Below, in pieces: positions 1 through 6,025 of a stretch of 6,145 bases of DNA (position 1 is the stretch's first letter; the number at the start of each line of letters is the position of its first letter). The position numbers and the translations under genes are program-made. The stretch is from an uncultured Campylobacter sp. (GTDB lineage Bacteria > Campylobacterota > Campylobacteria > Campylobacterales > Campylobacteraceae). The notes below the pieces were generated by a model. That model had not been told where the DNA came from. It did not search any database and saw only the letters and a list, made by a program, of their open reading frames with translations. The stretch covers positions 1 to 6,145 of the forward strand of contig NZ_CALIIU010000017.1 in the NCBI RefSeq assembly GCF_938017775.1, given 5' to 3'.

Positions 1-3000
1 CCATCCGGTATTAGCTTATCTAGGTAGTTAGTGATTAACTCGCTTCCGCTCTTTAGGCTAGCTAAGCTTGCAGCACGGGTTTCGGCGAAGGATTTGGTAT
101 TAGAATTTACGCGCGCGCTAGGAGCCGAGGAAGCATCGAATCCTAAATTTAGATAATTGCCGCTTTGATAAATTTTAGGGCTGTAGCTTAGACTTACCCC
201 TACATTTAGCGTTGCGTGCATATTGGCTACGTTAGGAGCTATAAGGCTGCCGCTTCCTTGCTTATTGATTAGATGAATCTCGCTGCTTGGATTAATCGGA
301 CCGCTTACTCCGCTGATATAAGCCGTGATATTGTTTACGTTGCTTAGATCTGTGTTAGCGGTAGGATCGCTTAGGGTAAGCACACTATCTCCTGCTCTAA
401 TAGAGCTAGGAAGGAAGAAATTTAGCCTGTCAAAGCCGCTAATATTTTTAGCGCTTAAGGAATTTACTGCCGCAGGAGAGCTATTGCTAGCTCCTATGTT
501 AAGGGTGTTGCCGCCACCGCTTGCGCTTATTACGCCTACATTATGACCGCTGATGAAATTTAACGTATTATTTGCGCCTGCTGCGTTGATATTTCTAGCG
601 TTAAAATTCTTATCCTCCCCCACTTTGCCTATATCTATGTTATTTCCGTTAAGACCGCCGGCACCAAGATACTTCTGCAGCTCATCCGCATCAAAGTCTC
701 CATTTATGCTCTCGTTAGTCTTAATAAGCTTTTGGATATAAAGTTCCTTCTCATCCTCGCTTATATGCATACCACCTATGTTTCTGCTAAAGGTATTGGC
801 ATCTTTTATGACATAGTTTTTATTTAGTTGAGTTACGTAGCCCTTGTCTTTAAAGCGTGGATCATATCCGGTAAATTTACCGCCTCCGCTTTTATAGGCA
901 AGGGTATATTTCTTATTATCGCCATCTGGATAGCTTGCATTGTTTAAAGCGTTAAATTCGCTTGCGGAATTCACAAATATATCGGTACCGCTTAGATCGG
1001 TATTGCCGGAACCCGTTAAATTTAAAGCTCTTTTGGTACTTGATGAAGCATCGTTTTCAATCTCGCTAAGGGAGGCTAAGTTGAATTCCAATTTATTGAA
1101 ATTTGCAAAATTCCCTGCATTTAGGCCATTGCCTGAGTTTGAAGATAGGATATTTAAGCTATTGCCCGAATTGCTAGCGTTTGCACTAGATACTCCGTAT
1201 ATCGTGCCTGCCACGCTGCCGCTTCTGAAATTTACTACGTTGTTGCTGCCGCTAGCGGCTTCCGCTGCATAGACATTGCCAGCAACTTGCGTGTTGCCGT
1301 TTAAATTTACAGTGTTGGAGGAGGCGGTGCCGCTAGCCTTTCCGCCGTATACGCTTCCGCCTACGTTTACCGAGTTGAGAGTTATGGTGTTAGAAATCGC
1401 GCTGTTTCCCTTGCCGCCCACTGCCATTGCTCCTACGCTGCCGTTATTTATCGTTACGATATTGGATTTGGCTTCTCCGTTGCTAGTATTGCCGCCGTAA
1501 ATGCTATTGCGGATTATCGTAGCATTCGTAGTTACGCTATTATCGTGGACATCCCCGCCTCCGCCGCTATTGTGGGCGTTGGCTGCGTTTACGTATTTAA
1601 CGTCTATTCCGCTTGCTTCGAAAGTTACATGGTTATTATAAATTTCTTGCGGGGTAGCGGAATTTGAATATCCTCCATTGATCTCGCCTATATCGCTTCC
1701 ACCCTTGATCTTGGCGTAGTTATCGTGGACGCTGTTGCTCCCGTCGGTAGTATCGTCTCTACCAGAGCTTATGTTTTTGCCGCCTAGATTGCCTGCACCC
1801 TCTTTTACGATTACGGTATTTCCTTTATTGCCGAATAGCTCAGTAGCGCCCGCAGCCTTGTTGGAATTTTGATTTTGCATTAGCTCGCTTTGATCAAAGT
1901 TAAAATCAGACCAAGAGCGAGTTAGTGTGCCCTTTTGCATGATTAAATTCTTGCTGTTTTCGACCTCGATCGTAGTGCCGGTGATTTGATAGTGGTCTTT
2001 GTCGGTAATCGTATAAATTTGATTATCTTGCACGGTTTGTGCGGCTCTGGTGATCGTGCCGCCGCCTGAATTATGTATCAGATAGTACTTTCCTTCGCCA
2101 AGATCTGATTTTATACCCTCTATCTTTGTGCCGTTTAAATTCGTATTGCCGCTAGTGGTTAGAGTAAGAGGCGCATCGGCTTGGGTAGTGGAATATAGAT
2201 CGTGAAAATTTATAGAGCCGAAATTTTTAATGTCCTTGGCTTTTTTCACACCGCCGCCGACCCAATTTTCTATATGTAAGGTATTAGTTTTATCGGAATT
2301 TTTATTACTACCCCAGATCGTGCCACTTATAGTGCCGCCTCTAAAATTTACGTTGCTATTCTCGACGCTGCCGCTTGTAGCGTAGCCTGCATAGACGTCT
2401 CCTGCTATCGTCGTTCTTTCTTTATTGATATAAACGACCGCGTTTTTGACGCTTCCCGCACGTGCGCCATAGACATTGCCGCCTACGTGCACGCCTTTAT
2501 TAGAATCGAATGCCCCTAGAGTAACTCTATCGCCGTCCGATTCGCCTACGATGCCGTTTGCTGCTGCAACATCGCCCTTTACGGTACCTTTGTAAATATC
2601 AATTACGCTTCGCGAGCTTGAGGCGCCGCCCAAAGAGCCCGTGACGCTGCCTACGATCGCATCGTCGTTATTGATTTCTACGCGATTTGCGCTCATTGCG
2701 CTAGCGCTATTTGCTTGGCCGCCTGCTACTTGGTAATTTTGCGCTTTTAGCTTTGCGCTTATGGATACGGAGTTTGCGCTAGAGTTTCCGCTTCCGCCCG
2801 CTGCGCCCCAAATTCTACCGCTACCGCTTAAAGTAATAGTGCTTGTACCGCCGTAATAAGGCGCCGTTATATTGACGCTATTAGAGTTACTTTGCCCCGT
2901 GGAGGATTGAGCGCCGAATATATCGAAGCCCCCTCTAAACGTGCCACCTTTTATAGTTATTCTATTTGATACGGCATCACCGCCGCCGCTTACTATACCG

Positions 3001-3656
3001 CCTACGATTACGTTTGTAACGGAGCTGTTGCCAATAGTGCCTCCGTCGATTGTTACGGCGTTAGAGGAGGCTTCTTTGTCCGCTCCGCTTCTGCCGCCGA
3101 TGATATTATAATGTCTATTTGAGCTGCCGCCGAAGTTATCGGCATTTCCCGTAATTTCGGCGCCGTATTTTACAAAAACCTGATTCCGCGTCGCTTCGCC
3201 TTCGTTGCCTGTTTTAGACGCCGCTATGCCTTGCCCGCCCACGGCCAAATTTACCTTAGAGCCGTTTTCCAAGCTCACGTAATTATCAGATACACCCTTG
3301 GCCTCGGCGCCTATTGCGATACCCACGTAAGCGTTTGCGCCTCTAATCGTAAGTCTATTGTTGGAAGCAGAGTTCAACTCGGTAAAGCCAGCGATCCCAT
3401 CGCCGCTTCCTCCGCCGTAAATTACGCTGCCGGAGTAATCCGTCCCGCCGCTTGCAACACCCGTAATCGTCGTAATATTGCCGTTCGGGCTAGTGCTTCC
3501 GCTGCCGCTAGTATTGCCGCTAAATCCAGCCGAATAGAGGTTATTATGGGTATGGATAAGCGGCGGATTAGAATCTGCATTGCAAAGTGCTTGTGCGGGC
3601 GCTAGTGCGAGCACCGCTGCGAGGCTAAGCATAGAGGAGCAGATGGATTTTTTCAT
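1..3656 (-). CDS. Giant autotransporter (type Va), passenger part; 3' end beyond window
   Basis: This is a surface-exposed or secreted passenger that should cross the outer membrane through its own C-terminal beta-barrel. The frame opens at ATG 3654-3656 and stays open for 1218 codons to the left edge with no stop or frameshift. AAAGGA (3664-3669) lies 7 bases upstream of that ATG. Residues 1-23 form a Sec signal peptide: MKK, a hydrophobic core (LSLAAVLALA) and an AQA cleavage site. The rest is rich in Gly, Ser and Asn, with repeats of 24-27 residues of the type VGGNVYGx...NxVxFxGG, as in beta-helical passengers. Three capping modules lie at about 458-574, 832-975 and 1050-1173. Residues ~1186-1214 (KSFAETRAASLASLKSG and on) resemble the alpha-helical linker that precedes the autotransporter barrel, so the barrel should follow off the left edge. 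No protease triad or RGD motif was seen; the only cysteines are C6 and C25. Adhesion or autoaggregation is a guess. The family call is firm, the ligand unknown. Confidence 0.88.
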   Translation of the reverse strand, partial: MKKSICSSMLSLAAVLALAPAQALCNADSNPPLIHTHNNLYSAGFSGNTSGSGSTSPNGNITTITGVASGGTDYSGSVIYGGGSGDGIAGFTELNSASNNRLTIRGANAYVGIAIGAEAKGVSDNYVSLENGSKVNLAVGGQGIAASKTGNEGEATRNQVFVKYGAEITGNADNFGGSSNRHYNIIGGRSGADKEASSNAVTIDGGTIGNSSVTNVIVGGIVSGGGDAVSNRITIKGGTFRGGFDIFGAQSSTGQSNSNSVNITAPYYGGTSTITLSGSGRIWGAAGGSGNSSANSVSISAKLKAQNYQVAGGQANSASAMSANRVEINNDDAIVGSVTGSLGGASSSRSVIDIYKGTVKGDVAAANGIVGESDGDRVTLGAFDSNKGVHVGGNVYGARAGSVKNAVVYINKERTTIAGDVYAGYATSGSVENSNVNFRGGTISGTIWGSNKNSDKTNTLHIENWVGGGVKKAKDIKNFGSINFHDLYSTTQADAPLTLTTSGNTNLNGTKIEGIKSDLGEGKYYLIHNSGGGTITRAAQTVQDNQIYTITDKDHYQITGTTIEVENSKNLIMQKGTLTRSWSDFNFDQSELMQNQNSNKAAGATELFGNKGNTVIVKEGAGNLGGKNISSGRDDTTDGSNSVHDNYAKIKGGSDIGEINGGYSNSATPQEIYNNHVTFEASGIDVKYVNAANAHNSGGGGDVHDNSVTTNATIIRNSIYGGNTSNGEAKSNIVTINNGSVGAMAVGGKGNSAISNTITLNSVNVGGSVYGGKASGTASSNTVNLNGNTQVAGNVYAAEAASGSNNVVNFRSGSVAGTIYGVSSANASNSGNSLNILSSNSGNGLNAGNFANFNKLEFNLASLSEIENDASSSTKRALNLTGSGNTDLSGTDIFVNSASEFNALNNASYPDGDNKKYTLAYKSGGGKFTGYDPRFKDKGYVTQLNKNYVIKDANTFSRNIGGMHISEDEKELYIQKLIKTNESINGDFDADELQKYLGAGGLNGNNIDIGKVGEDKNFNARNINAAGANNTLNFISGHNVGVISASGGGNTLNIGASNSSPAAVNSLSAKNISGFDRLNFFLPSSIRAGDSVLTLSDPTANTDLSNVNNITAYISGVSGPINPSSEIHLINKQGSGSLIAPNVANMHATLNVGVSLSYSPKIYQSGNYLNLGFDASSAPSARVNSNTKSFAETRAASLASLKSGSELITNYLDKLIPD
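138..509 (-). repeat. Autotransporter capping module 3 (residues ~1050-1173)
   Basis: This is the most diverged copy: NTLNI, GFDRLNF, LTLSDPTANTDLSNV, IHLINKQGSG, then YQSGNYLNLGF. It lies only ~218 residues after module 2 because few short repeats separate them. It directly precedes the helical linker to the barrel, so it may be the autochaperone-like C-terminal end of the passenger. That role is inference. Confidence 0.6.
732..1163 (-). repeat. Autotransporter capping module 2 (residues ~832-975)
   Basis: The counterparts are NSLNI, NFNKLEF, LNLTGSGNTDLSGT, YTLAYKSGGG and a final EDEKELYIQ. The three short repeats before it, near residues 765, 790 and 814 (VGGSVYGG, VAGNVYAA, VAGTIYGV), match those before module 1. 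The whole unit is therefore offset by about 374-375 residues. This module is longer than the others owing to an insertion around DGDNKK and DPRFKDKG. Confidence 0.7.
1935..2285 (-). repeat. Autotransporter capping module 1 (residues ~458-574)
   Basis: It opens with NTLHI, then has a NFGSINF strand, LTLTTSGNTNLNGT, and YYLIHNSGGG, and closes with a VENSKNLIMQ edge. Each of these elements has a counterpart at the same place in modules 2 and 3. It is preceded by three short repeats beginning near residues 390, 415 and 442 (VGGNVYGA, IAGDVYAG, ISGTIWGS). Confidence 0.7.
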
Positions 3657-3688
3657 ATATCGATCCTTTAAAATTCATAAAGTTTGCG

Positions 3689-3717
3689 ATTATACATAAA
3701 AATAGATCAGTTTGCAA
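3689..3717 (-). promoter_or_regulatory. Sigma-70-type promoter of the autotransporter
   Basis: On the minus strand there is TTGCAA (3712-3717), a 17-base spacer, and a perfect TATAAT (3689-3694). Transcription would begin near 3682, giving a leader of about 26 bases that contains the AAAGGA ribosome binding site. The -10 box is a full consensus match and the -35 box matches 4 of 6. Campylobacter promoters often have weak -35 boxes, so the -10 carries most of the weight. Confidence 0.6.
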
Positions 3718-3734
3718 TATGAAAATCACTGATC
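3705..3734. promoter_or_regulatory. Operator-like dyad around the autotransporter -35 box
   Basis: There is a perfect 7-base inverted repeat, GATCAGT (3705-3711) and ACTGATC (3728-3734), separated by 16 bases. One arm lies in the -35/-10 spacer and the other just upstream of the -35 box. A dimeric regulator bound here would overlap RNA polymerase. I do not recognise it as a Fur, CosR or other named box; the regulator is unknown. Confidence 0.35.
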
Positions 3735-3821
3735 GGTTTTTGACAGAGGGGGCTGCGTTTGTAATTTCAAGTATTAAAAATTTACTCTTTGCGCAGAATA
3801 AATTCTTGACTGTAAAATTTA

Positions 3822-3837
3822 CCCCTTTTTAGAGGGG
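3822..3837. other. Small GC-rich hairpin
   Basis: The arms are CCCCT (3822-3826) and AGGGG (3833-3837) around a six-base loop. On the minus strand it is followed by TAAATTTTA rather than a clean T tract, so a terminator role is weak. Part of its right side (AGAGGGGGC, 3831-3839) recurs exactly at 3745-3753. Confidence 0.3.
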
Positions 3838-3863
3838 GCATTTTGAGCGGATTGCAAGTGGTA

Positions 3864-3887
3864 AAAAATCCTAGCAAGAGGATTTTT
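3864..3887 (-). terminator. Candidate intrinsic terminator (minus strand)
   Basis: A perfect 9-base stem is formed by AAAAATCCT (3864-3872) and AGGATTTTT (3879-3887) with a six-base loop. On the minus strand the hairpin ends in six T. The stem has only two GC pairs, so strength is uncertain, and it could work in either direction. It is the likely stop for transcripts coming from the binding-protein gene ending at 4221, and it shields the autotransporter promoter. Confidence 0.5.
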
Positions 3888-3915
3888 AGTAAAATTTGAA
3901 ATAATAAAAATCTGA

Positions 3916-3954
3916 GCTAAATTTATTTTAGCAATTCCAAGCTGCCATGGAATT
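3916..3954 (-). terminator. Two abutting hairpins, possible terminator
   Basis: The first hairpin on the minus strand has arms AATTCCA (3933-3939) and TGGAATT (3948-3954) with an eight-base loop. It directly abuts a second with arms GCTAAA (3916-3921) and TTTAGC (3927-3932) and a five-base loop. Reading left, the second is followed after four bases by the T-rich stretch ATTTTTATTATTT. Together with the stem at 3864-3887 they form a hairpin cluster. Confidence 0.35.
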
Positions 3955-4038
3955 TATGCAGGGTAAATTTTAAAAGGACGAAACAAAAGTCTGCGCGCTG
4001 CAAAACCTACGTAGAATTTATGCAAGATAAATTTTAAA
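3950..4038. repeat. 25-base imperfect direct repeat, two copies 64 bases apart
   Basis: Copies at 3950-3974 and 4014-4038 share GAATTTATGCA and TAAATTTTAAA, with 23 of 25 positions equal. A shorter related word (TTTAAACGAGC) occurs at 4033-4043 and again at 4094-4104. These look like relics of local duplication in an AT-rich spacer; no function is visible. Confidence 0.5.
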
Positions 4039-4136
4039 CGAGCGGAATTTTATATAAATGCCGTTTCGCCCGCGAAAAAGCTTTTTTGAAAAATTTAAAC
4101 GAGCAAGATTGCGCGATAAATTTTATGTGACCCCCG

Positions 4137-4163
4137 CTGCAAGAGCTAAAGCATAGCAAGCAG
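4137..4163 (-). other. Interrupted hairpin downstream of the 4221-5024 gene
   Basis: CTGC (4137-4140) pairs with GCAG (4160-4163), and GCTA (4145-4148) with TAGC (4154-4157), with an internal bulge and a five-base loop. It begins about 57 bases after the stop codon of the binding-protein gene. No T tract follows on the minus strand, so it may be a 3' end stabiliser or nothing. Confidence 0.25.
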
Positions 4164-4220
4164 GAGATAAAATTTACGTGATAAATCTTGTATGATAAAT
4201 TTTAAAATAAGCCGCAAATC

Positions 4221-5024
4221 CTACAAGAAGCTGTAAATTCCATCTAGCAAGAAATATCTTTTATCCGCAGCGCCGTGATAAAATGGATTAAAAGTTCCCT
4301 CGTATGCCTTTTCAAAAAAGCCTTCTTTGCTTAGCTTTATAAGCTCTGCATTGACGAAATCCAGTAGCTCTTTATTGCCTTTCTGCACGCCAATACCCAT
4401 GAAATCGGGCTTGCCTAGAGTTTTAAGCGGCACTTCTACTTCGCTATCGACTACCGGATATGCCATTGCGATTAGATTATCGGTCGCGTAGGCATCCACG
4501 TCGCCGTCTTTTAGCATGCGGTAGCACTCTCTAGCGATCTTACAAAATGTAAAATTTCCAAAGCCTTCTTGTTTAAAAAATGCCTCGCCCGTACCGCCGC
4601 TTTCGAGTAAAATTCTCTTCTCTCGCAGATCGGCTAAGGATTTTATTCTATCGGCCTTGCGGGTTAAAACTCCAAGATTTACCGAAAAATACGGTGTTGA
4701 AAAATCGATCTGCTGCGCGCGTTCAGGCGTAATGGTAATCGTAGCGATGACGATATCTACGCGGTTATTTACTAGTGCTGGAATTCTATCCTCGACCTTC
4801 ATCGGCACAAGTTCGATTCTGCCGCCTTTTTCGCCGAAAAGATCATTTGCTATGGCCTGCGCCATCGTAACTTCAAAGCCCTCGAAAGTTCCATCGTTTA
4901 GCTCACTAAAAGGAGGCTGTCCGTCGTAAACGCCGATGCGAACGACGCCTTTTGATCTGATCTGTTCCAAACTATCGGCGAAAGCAACGATAAATGGTAG
5001 TAACATTGCAAGAAGCAATTTCAT
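4221..5024 (-). CDS. Periplasmic amino-acid-binding protein of an ABC importer (SBP_bac_3), CjaA/PEB1-like
   Basis: It should capture a polar amino acid in the periplasm and hand it to an ABC permease. The 267 residues are a normal length for the family. Residues 1-16 are a signal peptide ending in AFA, so the mature protein starts at D17. No lipobox is present, so the protein should be soluble. The domain runs from ~24 to ~245. It shows IGVYDGQPPFSE (30-41), GTFEGFEV (45-52), TITPER with R102, expected to bind the ligand carboxylate, and IDFSTPY (106-112). D182 in ATDN is expected to bind the ligand amino group. C161 and C167 may form a disulfide. A tail of ~22 residues ending in DKRYFLLDGIYSFL extends past the usual end. 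AAGGAT lies about 6 bases before the ATG. It is the last of three tandem paralogs, 100 bases after its neighbour. Ligand is not determinable; likeness to Campylobacter CjaA (cysteine binding) is from memory. Confidence 0.88.
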   Translation of the reverse strand: MKLLLAMLLPFIVAFADSLEQIRSKGVVRIGVYDGQPPFSELNDGTFEGFEVTMAQAIANDLFGEKGGRIELVPMKVEDRIPALVNNRVDIVIATITITPERAQQIDFSTPYFSVNLGVLTRKADRIKSLADLREKRILLESGGTGEAFFKQEGFGNFTFCKIARECYRMLKDGDVDAYATDNLIAMAYPVVDSEVEVPLKTLGKPDFMGIGVQKGNKELLDFVNAELIKLSKEGFFEKAYEGTFNPFYHGAADKRYFLLDGIYSFL

Positions 5025-5124
5025 GGCAAATCCTTAAATTTAATATCTTTTCCGCTTTCAAATGAAGCAGGAAATTTTATTTGCTAAAATTCTAAAAGCC
5101 GGACTCAAAATTTAAAGCAAGCCC

Positions 5125-5931
5125 TTAGAGCATATTATAAATTCCGTCTAGCAGAAAATATTTCTTATCCGCCGTACCGCGATAGAATGGATCAAAGCTC
5201 TGCTCGTAGGCCTTTTTGAAAAAGCCCTCTTTGCTTAGCTTGATGAGCTCTGCATTGACGAAATCAAGTAGTTCTTTGTTGTCTTTCTGCACGCCTATGC
5301 CGATGAAATCGCTAGGGCCTAGGTTTTTAAACGGCACTTCCAAAGTATCATCGATGACGGAATATGCAAGCACGATGAGATTGTCGTTTATATAGCCGTC
5401 CGCATCGCCATTTCGAATCATTTCGTAACATTCCTTAGCCGAAGCGCAATGGCCTAAATTTTTAAATCCCTTGGTTTTGAAAAATTTCTCGGCTACTGTC
5501 GCGTCGCCTTCGAATACGATCTTTTTATCATGAAGCTGCGCGATATCGGTAAAAGCGTCGGCCTTGCGCGTTAATATGCCTAAATTTACGGAGAGGTAGG
5601 GGAGGGAGAAATCGATCTTTCTTTTTCGTTCGTTGGTGATGCTAAATAGACCGATAACTAAATCAAGCTTGTTTGCCTCTAAAAATGGAATTCTATCATT
5701 TACGCTTAGTGGGATAAACTCGATTTTGCCCTCTTTTTTGCCGAAAATTTCTTTAGCGATCGCGTTTGCAAGATCGATTTCAAATCCTTCAAATTTGCCG
5801 CCATTCGACTCGCAAAGCGGTGGATGGGCGTCGCGCACTCCGATGCGAATGACACCGTTTTGTCTGATTTGATCTAGGCTATCGGCAAAAAGCGCCGCAC
5901 AAAATAGAGCCGCTATAAAAAGTAGTTTCAT
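5125..5931 (-). CDS. Periplasmic amino-acid-binding protein (SBP_bac_3), paralog of the 4221-5024 gene
   Basis: This is a second binding protein of 268 residues with the same role and build. The signal peptide is residues 1-16 (LFA before D17). The domain begins at SLDQIRQNGVIRIGV, and GKFEGFEIDLANAIAK is at 45-60. The usual TPER turn is TNER here (99-102), keeping R102. IDFSLPY is at 106-112 and the ligand aspartate is D183 in INDN. The C-x5-C pair is C162/C168; a further cysteine, C40, replaces the serine of the PPFS motif in its neighbour. By hand count 76 of the first 140 residues match the neighbour but 48 of the last 58 do. AAGGAC lies about 8 bases before the ATG. Changes around 38-40 and 94-100 sit near the expected binding cleft, so ligand choice may differ from its neighbour. 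This is inference. Confidence 0.88.
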   Translation of the reverse strand: MKLLFIAALFCAALFADSLDQIRQNGVIRIGVRDAHPPLCESNGGKFEGFEIDLANAIAKEIFGKKEGKIEFIPLSVNDRIPFLEANKLDLVIGLFSITNERKRKIDFSLPYLSVNLGILTRKADAFTDIAQLHDKKIVFEGDATVAEKFFKTKGFKNLGHCASAKECYEMIRNGDADGYINDNLIVLAYSVIDDTLEVPFKNLGPSDFIGIGVQKDNKELLDFVNAELIKLSKEGFFKKAYEQSFDPFYRGTADKKYFLLDGIYNML

Positions 5932-5959
5932 TTTATGTCCTTAAAATTGGATTTCGCAT

Positions 5960-5965
5960 ATTATC
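5960..5965 (-). promoter_or_regulatory. Possible -10 box of the 5125-5931 gene
   Basis: GATAAT on the minus strand would start transcription near 5953, leaving a leader of about 22 bases with the AAGGAC ribosome binding site. No convincing -35 box lies 16-18 bases upstream. If it is not real, the gene is read through from the paralog on its right. Confidence 0.3.
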
Positions 5966-6025
5966 TGCTTATCATAAATGACGTTTTAGTCGAAGCCGTT
6001 AGATAAAACACTGCTAAATTTCGTC

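Larger units (their letters stand above)
3657..4220. other. Gene-free intergenic region upstream of the autotransporter
   Basis: I find no credible coding frame here on either strand. The left quarter holds the autotransporter promoter and dyad. The middle (3822-3954) holds a run of small hairpins. The right part (3950-4206) is AT-rich and repeatedly carries TAAATTTTA-like words, including a 25-base direct repeat. With genes on both sides pointing left, the region separates two transcription units. Confidence 0.7.

Noticed and set aside
325..1500. Several plus-strand open frames (325-546, 553-741, 940-1272, 1276-1500) rich in Leu, Pro and Ala
   Set aside because: They lie entirely antisense to the uninterrupted autotransporter frame. 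Their composition is what Gly/Ser/Asn codons give on the opposite strand, and they resemble no family.
3582..3594. Lipoprotein signal at C25 of the autotransporter
   Set aside because: The residues before it (QAL) do not fit a lipobox; an AQA signal peptidase I site fits better.
3231..3605. Plus-strand open frame of 124 codons over the autotransporter N-terminus
   Set aside because: It is antisense to the signal peptide and first repeats, has no ribosome binding site worth noting and resembles no known protein.
3645..3656. A6 tract directly after the autotransporter start codon as a phase-variation switch
   Set aside because: It is only two AAA lysine codons of a normal signal peptide; six A is too short to be a convincing slippage tract.
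138..3656. Regularly spaced repeated words in the left half suggesting a CRISPR or tandem DNA repeat array
   Set aside because: The periodicity is at protein level (24-27 residue beta-helix repeats in one open frame); the DNA copies are diverged and there are no constant repeats with unique spacers.
3745..3839. G5 tracts upstream of the autotransporter as contingency tracts
   Set aside because: Campylobacter phase-variable poly-G tracts are usually eight or more bases; these are five, although the surrounding 9-base word is repeated.
5073..5091. Inverted repeat AATTTTA/TAAAATT in the gap between the binding-protein genes as a terminator
   Set aside because: The seven-base stem has no GC pair and is made of the genome's commonest intergenic word, so chance is likely.
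4657..5872. Plus-strand open frames 4657-4929 and 5633-5872
   Set aside because: Both are at corresponding places antisense to the two binding-protein genes, so the open frame is a by-product of the shared coding sequence.
5983..6009. Inverted repeat GTTTTA/TAAAAC upstream of the 5125-5931 gene
   Set aside because: Six AT-rich pairs around a 15-base loop with no T tract; not convincing as a terminator or operator.
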